Position numbers and translations under genes: made by a program
NCBI GenBank assembly: GCA_041913905.1
Contig: JAYSEK010000007.1
Span: 90,920 to 154,919 of the forward strand
Origin: Roseateles_B sp041913905
GTDB taxonomy: Bacteria > Pseudomonadota > Gammaproteobacteria > Burkholderiales > Burkholderiaceae_C
Reading direction: 5' to 3'
Length of the DNA: 64,000 nt
Notes under the pieces: model-generated
Seen by the model: only the letters and a program-made list of their open reading frames with translations
Databases searched by the model: none
What the model was told of the DNA's origin: nothing
Shown here: positions 23,261 to 31,611 of the stretch, in pieces
Position numbering within the stretch: position 1 is the stretch's first letter
Layout: each line of letters begins with the position of its first letter

Positions 23261-23779
23261 ATGGAACCTTACAACCGCGATCAAGATGCATGTCCCGACG
23301 AGGACGCTACGGGGCAGGGCGCTTCGCGCCGGCCGGCCGCGGCACAGCACCCGGGCCTGCGGCGAGGGCACAGAGGAGCAGGAGCGCCACGCCTGCTGGA
23401 GCAACTGCGGGACGCCCTGCGGGTGCGGCACTACGCCATCCGCACCGAGCGCGCTTATGTCGACTGGGTGCGCCGCTATGTGCGCTTTCATGGGTTGCGG
23501 CATCTCGTCGAGCTGGGCGCCGAGGAGGTCACCGCCTTCCTCACGCATCTGGCTGTGGAGCGCCAGGTGTCGCCGTCCACGCAGAACCAGGCTCGCGCCG
23601 CCTTGCTGTTCCTCTGTGGGCAGGTGCTGAACAAGGACCGGGTGACACTGCAGGCCGGTGATGACATCCGCACCGTGCAGGAGCTGCTGGGGCACAGCGA
23701 CGTCAAGACGACGATGATCTACACCCACGTGCTGAACCGCGGCGGTCGCGGGGTTCGCAGCCCGCTGGATGTCTTGTGA
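23261..23779 (+). pseudogene. intI: Integron integrase IntI with large internal in-frame deletion
   Basis: The N-terminal core-binding domain is clear: LLEQLRDALRVRHYAIRTE, YVDWVRRYVRFHG, EVTAFLTHLAVERQVSPSTQ, ARAALLFLCGQVL. It jumps after NKDRVTL directly to the C-terminal end AGDDIRTVQELLGHSDVKTT, MIYTHVLNRGG, GVRSPLDVL. About 190-200 residues of the usual 320-340 are absent, removing the catalytic Arg (146 in IntI1), Lys and the HxLR motif; only the GHSDV His and the IYTH Tyr remain. The 5' end is uncertain (Met at 23201 or 23261). The protein cannot recombine DNA. Confidence 0.88.
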
Positions 23780-23796
23780 GCGCTGGGGCCCAGCGC
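23780..23796. terminator. Hairpin after the integrase remnant
   Basis: GCGCTGGG and CCCAGCGC form an 8-base stem directly behind the intI stop, between it and the convergent dnaE2 gene. There is no T run, so termination is uncertain. Confidence 0.35.
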
Positions 23797-23926
23797 ACTG
23801 GGGCGGGCGCGCTGTGGCCGAGCGCGCAAAAGGGGCGCCGGCGCTCCCGAGCCCGCCTCAGCCCGCCCTGGGCGAATTCGCGGGTCGGTGGTTCGAGTGC
23901 TGGGCCTCCGCTCCCTCGCATCGCGT

Positions 23927-26900
23927 TCACCGGAAATCCCGGCTCCCCGCTTCCTCCGCCATGCGCCCCAGCCAGGGGCTGAGGTCTTCGAAACCTTCGG
24001 CCAGCAGATTGCAGATGCCCTCGCGGCTGCGCTGCCAGCGGCCCTGAACGGCCAGCAGGCGTGCGGCAAGAATGGTGCTGCGGTGCCGCGCATAGACGTC
24101 CGCCCAGACGATGACCTGGATGCTGCCGTGTTCGTCTTCCAGGCTGATGAAAAGCGTGCCTTTGGCCGTCTGCGGCTTCTGGCGCACCGTCACCAGGCCA
24201 CCGGTGCGGACGCGGCGGCCGTTGGGCAGGCGGGCCAGTTGGGCCGAGCTGCGCAGCCCGTGGGCCTGCAGGCGCTCGCGCAGCAGGGCCAAGGGGTGGC
24301 GGCGCAGGCTCAGGCCCAGGGATCGGTAGTCCCACAGCAGCTCCTCGCCCTCGGGCGCCAGGCTCAGTTGCAAGGGCGCTTCATGGATGGGCGCGTCCTG
24401 CAGCAGCGCGGGCGTGCGCCCCTGCGCGCTGGCCTCCCAGATCTGCTGGCGGCGATGGCCGGCCAGGCTGTGCAGCGCGTCGGCGGCGGCCAGCAGCTGC
24501 ATCTCGCGCGCGTCCAGCCGGGCGCGCAGGGCCAGGTCTTGCGCGTCGCGGTAGACGCCGGGTGCGGGCACCGCAGCCTGCGTCAACCCGGGCTTCTGCG
24601 CCGGTGCAGGGGCAGGCGAGGACGTGGGTAGTGACGCGGATGCGAATGAGGGCGAGGGAGAGGGCGAGGGAGAGCGAGGGGGAGAGATAGAGGGCCGCCC
24701 CTCCCGCAGGTCCACGATGCGACGCCCGCTTTCTTCGCTGAGGCCGGCCACCATGCGCAAGCCCAGGCGCACCGCGGGCTGGAGCCGGGTGTGGGCGAAG
24801 GCGCGCGAGGCGAGCGGCGTCTGGGCGGAACTTGCGTCCTGCATCCAGCTGCGCGCCTGCTCGCCCGGGCGCGGGGCGGTCTCCAGGCTGCAGTCCCAGT
24901 CGCTCAGGTTGACGTCCGCGGGGCGCACCTCGATGCCGTGCCGGCGCGCATCCTGCACCAGCTGGGCCGGGGTGTAGAAGCCCAGGGGCTGGGAGTTGAG
25001 CAGGGCGCACAGAAAGGCCGCCGGCTCATGCCGCTTGAACCAGCAGCTGGCATAGGTCAGCAGGGCGAAGCTGGCTGCATGGGATTCCGGAAAGCCGTAG
25101 GACGCAAAGCCCTGGATCTGCCGGAAGATGGCCTCGGCGAACTCGTCTTCGTAGCCGCGCGCACGCATGCCGCTCAGAATGCGCGCATGGAACTGGGCCA
25201 GGTCGCCGGGGCGCTTCCAGGCCGCCATGGCGCGGCGCAGCTGGTCGGCCTCGCCGGGGGTGAAGCCGGCCGCGATCATGGCCACCTGCATCACCTGTTC
25301 CTGGAAGATCGGAATGCCATAGGTGCGCTCCAGGGCCTTCTTCAGGTCTTCCTTGGGATAGCGGATGCCGTCCTTGCCCTTGCGCCGGTTCTCCAGATAA
25401 GGATGGACCATGCCGCCCTGGATGGGCCCGGGCCGCACGATGGCCACCTCCACCACCAGGTCGTAGAAGCAGCGCGGCCTCAGGCGCGGCAGCATGGACA
25501 TCTGCGCCCGACTCTCGATCTGGAAGGTGCCGATGGTGTCGGCCGCGCAGATCATGTCGTAGGTGGGCTCGTCGCCCTCGGGGATGCGGGCCAGGTCCAG
25601 CGGCTGCTCGCGGTAGTCCTCGCGCAGGCTGTTGACGAGATCGAAGCAGCGCCGCAGGGCCGAGAGCATGCCCAGGGCCAGCACGTCCACCTTGAGCAGG
25701 TTCAGGGCGTCGAGGTCGTCCTTGTCCCATTCGATGACGCTGCGGCCGGGCATGGTGGCGTTCTCGATGGGCACCAGGCGCGACAGCGGCCCCTGCGTCA
25801 GCACGAAGCCGCCCACGTGCTGGCTGAGGTGGCGGGGCATGCCCATCAGCTGGCGGGCCAGCACGATGAGCTGGCGCAGGGGCAGCTCCTGCACCAGGTC
25901 GCGGCCCTGGCGCTCCAGGATCTCCTGCTGCAGCTCCTGCAGCCGGGACTCGGGCAGGATTTCATGGCTCCAGCCGGAGTGGTCCTTGGCCAGGCGCTCG
26001 ACCAGGGTTTCGTTGATGCCCAGCGCCCGGCCCACGTCGCGCAGGGCGCTGCGGGCGCGGTAGCGGATCACCACGGCGGTCAGCGCCGCACGGTCCCGGC
26101 CATAGCGCTGGTAGAGGTACTGGATGACCTCCTCGCGGCGCTCGTGCTCGAAGTCGACGTCGATGTCCGGCGGCTCGTTGCGCTCGCGGCTGATGAAGCG
26201 GCCGAAGAGCAGGGTGCTGCGCTCCGGGCCGATGCTGGTGATGTGCAGGCAGTAGCAGACCAGGCTGTTGGCCGCCGAACCACGGCCCTGGCACAGGATG
26301 CCGCGCGAGCGGGCGTAGCGCACGATGTCCGCCACGGTGAGGAAGTAGTGCTCGTAGCCCAGCTCGCAGATCAGGGCGAGTTCGTCCTCGATGGTCTGGC
26401 GATGATCAGATCGCACGCCATGGGGCCAGCGGCGGTGCATGCCCTCGTAGGTCATGTGCCGCAGCCAGCTCGGAGCCGAGTGGCCGGCGGGCACGACTTC
26501 CTCGGGGTACTGGTAGCGCAGCTCGTCCAGCGAGAAATGGCACAGGGAGGCGATCTGCAGTGTCTCGGCCAGCACATCTGGCGGGTAGATCTGGCTCAGG
26601 CGCAGGCGGCTGCGCAGATGGCGCTCGGCCTGCGGCTGCAGGGCCGCACCGCAGGCGTGCAAGGGGCGGTTGAGCCGGGTGGCCGTCATCACGTCCTGCA
26701 GGGGCTTGCGGGAGCGCACATGGAAATGCACGTCGCCGCAGGCCACCAGGGGCAGGGCCAGCTGCGCGCCGATGTCGCGCAGCTGCTGCAGCCAGGCTTC
26801 GTCCGACAGCTCGCGCAGCAGGCACAGGCCCAGCCACAGCTGGCCCGGAGCGCAGACGGCGGCCAGGGCTTGAGCCTGGGCCAGCAGCTCGGCAGGCGCG

Positions 26901-27595
26901 TCCAGGCGGCGGTCCGGCAGCAGCAGGGCCAGGCAGCCGCTCAGCGCGCCTGCGGCCAAGGTCTCGCGCAGCAGCGGCCAGTCCAGCCGGTAGCGGCCCT
27001 TGACGGGCGAGGCGCGGCGCAACCGGGTGATGAACTCGCTCAACTGCCCGTAGCCGTCGCGGTGGCGGGCCAGCAGCACGAGCTGGAAGCCGGGGTCGGG
27101 GGCTGCATCCGGTGTCTGGGGCTGGGGAGGGGCGGGAGCGCCGGCTGCATCCGCTGCATCCGCTGCATCGATCATCCAATGCACCCGGAACTGGCTGCCG
27201 ATGATGAGCTGCACCACGTCCAGCTCGGGGTCCAGCTCCGGGGCTTCCTCGCGAAGGCGGCCGACGAGCTTCTTCAAGGCCACATGGGCCCGCACCACGC
27301 CCGCCAGCGAGCATTCATCGCTGAGGGCCAGGGCGCGGTAGCCCAGCTGCTGGGCGCGCAGCACCAGTTCTTCCGGGGCCGAGGCGCCGCGCAGAAAGCT
27401 GAAATTGCTCAGGCAGTGCAGCTCGGCATAGCCCGGCAGGACACGCGCACCAGGCCGCGCTTCGCCCGAGCGCCCGGCCGAGCCTGGTGCCTGCAGCATG
27501 CGCTGCAGGGCCGAAGGCAGGGGGCGTTCAGGCTTGCGGCTGCCGGGGGGATGGGTATCCCCCTCGTCATCGGGAGTGGGCGTGGGCGAGGGCAT
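23927..27595 (-). CDS. dnaE2: Error-prone DNA polymerase DnaE2/ImuC
   Basis: A 1222-residue C-family polymerase, somewhat longer than the usual 1030-1080. The PHP domain opens with YAELHCLSNFSFLRGAS near residue 55. The palm carries PDIDVDFEHERREEV near 477 with catalytic aspartates. The helix-hairpin-helix and OB-fold region (RVRTGGLVTVRQKPQTAKGT) lies near the C-terminus. The extra length includes a Ser/Pro-rich linker around 970-1010. It is the last gene of imuA-imuB-dnaE2 and carries out SOS-induced mutagenic translesion synthesis. Confidence 0.95.
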   Translation of the reverse strand: MPSPTPTPDDEGDTHPPGSRKPERPLPSALQRMLQAPGSAGRSGEARPGARVLPGYAELHCLSNFSFLRGASAPEELVLRAQQLGYRALALSDECSLAGVVRAHVALKKLVGRLREEAPELDPELDVVQLIIGSQFRVHWMIDAADAADAAGAPAPPQPQTPDAAPDPGFQLVLLARHRDGYGQLSEFITRLRRASPVKGRYRLDWPLLRETLAAGALSGCLALLLPDRRLDAPAELLAQAQALAAVCAPGQLWLGLCLLRELSDEAWLQQLRDIGAQLALPLVACGDVHFHVRSRKPLQDVMTATRLNRPLHACGAALQPQAERHLRSRLRLSQIYPPDVLAETLQIASLCHFSLDELRYQYPEEVVPAGHSAPSWLRHMTYEGMHRRWPHGVRSDHRQTIEDELALICELGYEHYFLTVADIVRYARSRGILCQGRGSAANSLVCYCLHITSIGPERSTLLFGRFISRERNEPPDIDVDFEHERREEVIQYLYQRYGRDRAALTAVVIRYRARSALRDVGRALGINETLVERLAKDHSGWSHEILPESRLQELQQEILERQGRDLVQELPLRQLIVLARQLMGMPRHLSQHVGGFVLTQGPLSRLVPIENATMPGRSVIEWDKDDLDALNLLKVDVLALGMLSALRRCFDLVNSLREDYREQPLDLARIPEGDEPTYDMICAADTIGTFQIESRAQMSMLPRLRPRCFYDLVVEVAIVRPGPIQGGMVHPYLENRRKGKDGIRYPKEDLKKALERTYGIPIFQEQVMQVAMIAAGFTPGEADQLRRAMAAWKRPGDLAQFHARILSGMRARGYEDEFAEAIFRQIQGFASYGFPESHAASFALLTYASCWFKRHEPAAFLCALLNSQPLGFYTPAQLVQDARRHGIEVRPADVNLSDWDCSLETAPRPGEQARSWMQDASSAQTPLASRAFAHTRLQPAVRLGLRMVAGLSEESGRRIVDLREGRPSISPPRSPSPSPSPSFASASLPTSSPAPAPAQKPGLTQAAVPAPGVYRDAQDLALRARLDAREMQLLAAADALHSLAGHRRQQIWEASAQGRTPALLQDAPIHEAPLQLSLAPEGEELLWDYRSLGLSLRRHPLALLRERLQAHGLRSSAQLARLPNGRRVRTGGLVTVRQKPQTAKGTLFISLEDEHGSIQVIVWADVYARHRSTILAARLLAVQGRWQRSREGICNLLAEGFEDLSPWLGRMAEEAGSRDFR

Positions 27596-27680
27596 GGGGG
27601 TGGTGGCGCTGGGGGCCGGGGCAGGTGTTCAGAGGCGTTCAGAGGTGTTGAGGGTGACGTCAACGGCTCAGGAGCCAGGC

Positions 27681-29255
27681 TCAGGCAAAGAGGCCGTGCA
27701 GATACCAGTGGAGGGCGCTGTCCGGCGCCTCCCGGGCGGATGTTTCCGGGCGGGAGCCGGGCTCCGGCATGTCCTGCCTCGGCGTTGCGAGCAGGCTGCT
27801 GCGGACGCGGAAGATCCACAGCAGCTGGCCCGAGGGATTGCGGGCCAGGTAGTAGTCGCGCTGGACCTGGGGGGCGCTGCCGGTGTGTCCGTTTTGCAGC
27901 GGCTGTCCCGGCCAGCCCCACCAGCCGCCTTCCACCCGGTGCGGGCCCAGCAGCAGCTGCAGCTCGCCTTGGTAGTGAGGGCGTTCGCGGGGGACGTGCA
28001 AGCGCAAAGGAGGATCGAGCAGCCAGCTGGGCTGGGGGCCAGGCCAGGCGGAGGCGATCTCGGCGGGCTGCGGGGCCGTAGAGATGGCTGCGGAGGCAGC
28101 GGCGGCAGTGCCAGGCCCCTCTCCCTGCCAGGGTTCGCAAGCCTGCATGGCTTCGGGGCGGGCATCCGCCTGCAGCCGGGCCTGGCAGACCTGGGCTGGG
28201 CCCAGCCGCACCGCACAGCGCTGCAGCAGCAACCCCAGGGGCTCGCGGGCGGGCGCGCGGGCGTGCTCGTCCAGGCGCAAGGCGGTGTTGGGCGGGCGCA
28301 GGCGCTCGATGTGGTCCACCCCCAGGCGCAGCTCGGCCACGGGGGCGGGCAGGGACAGCTGTGCCAGGTGCTCGCGCAGCAGGCCCTGCAGGTGCTCGAA
28401 GCTGCGGGTGAGCTCGGCGCTGCGCAGGAGCAGTTCGCCGCCGGGTGGGCAGTCGCGGGCGCGCATGGCATCGTGCTGCCAGCCCAGGCGCAGGCTGCTG
28501 AGGCCCGCGTGATGGCCCGCCAGCCAGGCACAGCAGCTGCGTAGCAGGGTTTCGGCATGAGGCATCAGCGCCGGGGCCTGATCCAGGCGCCAGGGCAACT
28601 CCAGCCGGGCCTCGAAGCGCTCGGGCAGCCGGACCCAGTCGTGCGCCTGCTGCAGCTCGCCGTAGGCGCGGTCCAGGGCCAGCAGCAGCTCGGCCCCGAA
28701 GCGCCGGGCCAGGCCGGCCCGCGGCAGCCGGCGGACGTCTCCCAGGCGGCGGCAGCCCAGCCGGGCCAGCATGGCGGACTGGGCCTGCACGGCGCTGAGA
28801 CAGGACAGGGGCAGGGCATCCAGCAGCGGGAGCAGGGGGGCGGTCATGCCGTTGACCCGTCCGCCCCGCAGCAGGGCCAGCGCCGCGAGGGCATTGGGCG
28901 CCCAGGCCATGGCGGGCTGTCCGCAGGCCAGCAGCGCCTGGGCCCGGCCTTCCTGCTGGATGCGCTGGTGCAGGGCTCGCAGGCCGCCAAACAGGCGCAG
29001 GCAGCTGGACAGCTCCAGCAGCACGGCCTCCTCCAGCAAGCTGACGCGGGGGGTGAACTGCAGCGCCCACCAGGCCAGTTGCTGCTGCGGGGAGGGGGCG
29101 CCCGGCTCGGCGGCGGGCTCGGGTGGGGGCCGCAAGGCCAGCCAATGAGGGGTGCTGGGGGAGGTGCCCTGGCGCGCTCGCTGGGGTCCGCCGCCTTGGG
29201 GCCGGGGTGCGGGCTCGGGCTTCAGCCCCGGGGTCTCCGTGCTCATCGGGTTCAT
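27681..29255 (-). CDS. imuB: Y-family polymerase-like protein ImuB
   Basis: A 524-residue protein. LQFTPRVSLLEEAVLLELSS...LRLFGG and the finger/little-finger regions (GCRRLGDVRRLPRAGLARRFG; LDRAYG) match ImuB. The acidic catalytic residues of active Y-family polymerases are absent, as in known ImuB. QLSLP near residue 298 is a good candidate beta-clamp-binding motif. It overlaps imuA by ATGA. It links ImuA, DnaE2 and the sliding clamp in the mutasome. Confidence 0.93.
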   Translation of the reverse strand: MNPMSTETPGLKPEPAPRPQGGGPQRARQGTSPSTPHWLALRPPPEPAAEPGAPSPQQQLAWWALQFTPRVSLLEEAVLLELSSCLRLFGGLRALHQRIQQEGRAQALLACGQPAMAWAPNALAALALLRGGRVNGMTAPLLPLLDALPLSCLSAVQAQSAMLARLGCRRLGDVRRLPRAGLARRFGAELLLALDRAYGELQQAHDWVRLPERFEARLELPWRLDQAPALMPHAETLLRSCCAWLAGHHAGLSSLRLGWQHDAMRARDCPPGGELLLRSAELTRSFEHLQGLLREHLAQLSLPAPVAELRLGVDHIERLRPPNTALRLDEHARAPAREPLGLLLQRCAVRLGPAQVCQARLQADARPEAMQACEPWQGEGPGTAAAASAAISTAPQPAEIASAWPGPQPSWLLDPPLRLHVPRERPHYQGELQLLLGPHRVEGGWWGWPGQPLQNGHTGSAPQVQRDYYLARNPSGQLLWIFRVRSSLLATPRQDMPEPGSRPETSAREAPDSALHWYLHGLFA

Positions 29256-30184
29256 GCCTCAGCCTCCCGCAGCGCCGCCTCGGCCATGGATGTGAACTGC
29301 GGCATGAGCCCTGCTGCCGCCGGGCCAGGCGCGACCGGCGCGCGGGCCCGGCCTGCCGCGGGCCGCGCCGCAGACTCGCTTGCCACCTCGGTTGCCGGCT
29401 GCAACGGCGCCACCCCCTGCCGCAGCCGGGCCGGCAGGCTGTGCTGAAGGCGGGGAGGCAGGCTGTGCAGCTGCAGGGGTTGGACCATGGCGGGGCCGCG
29501 GCGCTTGATCAGCTGTACTTCCAGCAGGCCAGGCGCCAGGCCCTGGGCGGCGGGCGGCTGGGTCAGGCTGAGCCGCAAGGGCGCCGCCGAGGACTGCAGG
29601 GCCGCGCTGGCCGGCCGCATCAGGAAGATGGGCGCGGGCGAGCCCAGGGCCGCTGCCTGCAGGCGCCGGATCTGCTCGGGGCGGGCGCCGTCCAGCCAGG
29701 CCAGCACCGCGGCCGCCGCCTGGGATTTGATGGCTTGCTCCGTCACCCAAAGGGCTTGATGCAAGGCCTGGTGCGGAGGCTTCGGGGGGGACTTGCCGTC
29801 GCCCGGCCCTGGCTTGATCCAGACCCAGTGCGCGGCGGCCAGCCCAAGATCCGCGAGGCCCGGGCCATGGGGGACGAAGGGCGGGGCGATCAACAGCAAG
29901 GGCGGTACCGTGCGCGGCGAGCCGCCCGGCATGGCGGTGAACAGCCCGCGCAGCCCGGGCGCAAGGAGCCGCCATTCCGCATGCTGGCCTGCGGGCTGCA
30001 GGATCTCGCACAGGGACTGGCAGGGCCAGCCACCACCGGGCAGCTCGGCGTCCAGGGCCTCAAAACCACTGCTGAGCGTGCGGCTCTGGCAGCGGCCCAG
30101 GCTGCCGGCCTGCCAGAGCCGACCCTCGCGCAGCAGCGGGTGGTCCAGCAAGGCGGCACGGGAGGTGGACGCGGCGGCGGGCAT
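29252..30184 (-). CDS. imuA: Translesion synthesis factor ImuA (RecA-like)
   Basis: A 310-residue RecA/SulA-like protein: LSSGFEALDAELPGGGWPCQSLCEIL near residues 45-70, with the LDAELPGGGWP motif of ImuA, then LLLIAPPFVPHGPGL and WVTEQAIKSQAAAAVLAWLDG. Start 30184 (MPAAAST) is chosen because the LexA box ends 17 bases upstream; longer frames would run through it. It is first in the imuA-imuB-dnaE2 operon. Confidence 0.9.
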   Translation of the reverse strand: MPAAASTSRAALLDHPLLREGRLWQAGSLGRCQSRTLSSGFEALDAELPGGGWPCQSLCEILQPAGQHAEWRLLAPGLRGLFTAMPGGSPRTVPPLLLIAPPFVPHGPGLADLGLAAAHWVWIKPGPGDGKSPPKPPHQALHQALWVTEQAIKSQAAAAVLAWLDGARPEQIRRLQAAALGSPAPIFLMRPASAALQSSAAPLRLSLTQPPAAQGLAPGLLEVQLIKRRGPAMVQPLQLHSLPPRLQHSLPARLRQGVAPLQPATEVASESAARPAAGRARAPVAPGPAAAGLMPQFTSMAEAALREAEA

Positions 30185-30200
30185 GGCGAAGGGAGATCGA

Positions 30201-30220
30201 TACTGTATGAAAAAACAGTA
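30201..30220 (-). promoter_or_regulatory. LexA (SOS) box of the imuA-imuB-dnaE2 operon
   Basis: TACTGTATGAAAAAACAGTA matches the consensus TACTGT-N8-ACAGTA exactly in both half-sites. It sits 17 bases before the imuA start, so LexA bound here would block transcription until DNA damage. Confidence 0.92.
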
Positions 30221-30389
30221 TAGAAGCTGCGGCTGGGATGTCCAAGTGCCCACGCGTGTACGCAAGGCGCACTGTCCAGGCGCCGGTTCCAGTGAATTTG
30301 TGGGGCGGACGCCAAGGAGGGCCTGGCTGGGGCTGTCTGGCCTTGCATAATCAGGGAAAACCCGAAATGGCAGGAGGGGGACTGATGCC

Positions 30390-31118
30390 ATGACTCAGCC
30401 CAAGGATTTCTGCGTGTTCTCTGCTGTTCCTGCTGCCCCCGCCGCATGGGCCGCTGCGCCCGTGCCTGCGTCCCTTGCCGACCCTCTGTCCCTGCGGGCA
30501 GACGGTTTTTCGTCTCCCGCCAGTCCCGAGACCCTGGGCCCTGCCGAACGCCTGACCGAGCGGCTCTGGCTCCGCGCACCCCAGGCTTCCGATCTGACGG
30601 CCCTGCATGAATTCCACGCCGATCCGGCGACCCACCGCTACAACCCGGGGGGCTGCCTGAGCCGGCTGGCGGACATGGAGGCGGAGTTGCAGCGCTGGCT
30701 GCTGCATTGGCAGCACCATGGCTTCGGCTACTGGCTGGTCTGTCGGCGTGACCAGCCGCAGCAGGTGCTGGGCGTGGGCGGCATCATGCGCAAGCGCATC
30801 GATGGCCAGCAGGCGATGAACCTGCATTTCCGCTTCCGCCCCCAGGCTTGGGGGCAGGGCTATGCGGCCGAGACCTCCTGCGCCGCCCTGGCCCTGGCCT
30901 TTGAGCAGCTGCATGAGGCCGAGGTGCTGTCCGTGGTGCGGCCGGCCAACCAGCCGGCCCGCCGCACCCTGGAGCGGGTCGGGCTGCGGCTGATCGGTGC
31001 CTGGGGCGATGTGCCGGGGCAGGCCGCCAGCCTGATCTACGAAATGAACGAAGGCTGCTACCTGGAGCAGCGCGAGGCCGGCCGCTGCTGCAGGGCCGGT
31101 GCTGACCCCGGGCGCTGA
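30390..31118 (+). CDS. RimJ/RimL-type GNAT acetyltransferase
   Basis: A 242-residue protein. After a low-complexity Ala/Pro-rich leader of about 55 residues, the GNAT domain starts with LTERLWLRAPQASDLTALHEFHADP and continues GFGYWLVCRRD, HFRFRPQAWGQGYAAE (acetyl-CoA loop) and NQPARRTLERVGLRLIG. It resembles the acetyltransferases that modify ribosomal protein N-termini. The real start may be further in, near residue 50. A terminator follows. Confidence 0.82.
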   Translation: MTQPKDFCVFSAVPAAPAAWAAAPVPASLADPLSLRADGFSSPASPETLGPAERLTERLWLRAPQASDLTALHEFHADPATHRYNPGGCLSRLADMEAELQRWLLHWQHHGFGYWLVCRRDQPQQVLGVGGIMRKRIDGQQAMNLHFRFRPQAWGQGYAAETSCAALALAFEQLHEAEVLSVVRPANQPARRTLERVGLRLIGAWGDVPGQAASLIYEMNEGCYLEQREAGRCCRAGADPGR

Positions 31119-31153
31119 TGCCGGGCACTCAGCCCGGGGCTTGCCGTCAATCG

Positions 31154-31173
31154 AGGGCCGGAGGGCCCTTTTT
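31154..31173 (+). terminator. Rho-independent terminator
   Basis: AGGGCC and GGCCCT form a 6-base stem with a GGAG loop, followed by TTTT. It lies 36 bases after the GNAT stop. Confidence 0.65.
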
Positions 31174-31198
31174 CATGGAGGACATCACACCGTGAGCC

Positions 31199-31348
31199 AT
31201 GCTTCGGCCCCTGCGCGACGGCAGCCTCCACCGGGTGCTGAAGAACTTCCCGGGCGAGGATGAACTGCAGGCCCTGGTGGCCGGCCGGGCGAGCCGCAGC
31301 CGCTACCTGCGCCTGGACAATTTCTGGCTCTTTGAATACGAGTTGTGA
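31199..31348 (+). pseudogene. Possible C-terminal remnant of a class I SAM-dependent methyltransferase
   Basis: A 49-codon frame encodes MLRPLRDGSLHRVLKNFPGE followed by DELQALV and ends LRLDNFWLFEYEL. This resembles the last 50 or so residues of many bacterial class I methyltransferases (LHRVLKNFP..ELRALL...FWLLEY). The catalytic SAM-binding fold is absent, so it is likely a fragment left by deletion. Confidence 0.4.
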
Positions 31349-31611
31349 CCCCGGCGCGTGTCCGGTAACCAAGCGACGCAATGTCGCTGGAGACGGGGCG
31401 TCCGCGCCCCTGGTGCGGGCCCGGGCTGCTGCAGTACCCTTCAGCGCGTATGGGCCGGATGGCTCATTGTGGGCAGGCGTGAGCCCTCTGTCTTTCCGAT
31501 GACGAAAGGGGCCGCGTCCACCGTTTGAAGACGGCTGCGACCGAAGGATTCTGATCAGCCGGTGCGGCGCAGAGGCGGCGTCACGGGACGGCCGCGGTTG
31601 GGGCTTTGTGC
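31349..31611. other. Intergenic region without recognised content
   Basis: I see no gene, clear promoter or strong hairpin in these 263 bases, which separate the methyltransferase-like remnant from the sulfatase-fold gene. Confidence 0.4.

Larger units (their letters stand above)
19961..23779 (-). mobile_element. Decayed chromosomal integron: integrase remnant, attI-like site and cassette array
   Basis: A plus-strand integron integrase gene with a large internal deletion (23261-23779) is preceded by an attI-like site at about 23119-23165. Minus-strand cassettes then run away from it, the canonical geometry. Cassette starts have the form GTTRRRY shortly before a gene start (GTTAGGTGCC, GTTGGGCGCC, GTTAGGCACC, GTTATGCATC, GTTGGGGCTC). 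Several attC sites retain the L''/L' stem with an extra unpaired base. IS110/IS1111-type fragments split some attC sites. The cassettes are lower in GC than the flanks. Confidence 0.85.

Noticed and set aside
24791..28081. Long plus-strand open frame antisense to dnaE2 and imuB
   Set aside because: Its His/Gln/Gly-rich composition is a typical antisense shadow; dnaE2 and imuB are clear on the other strand.
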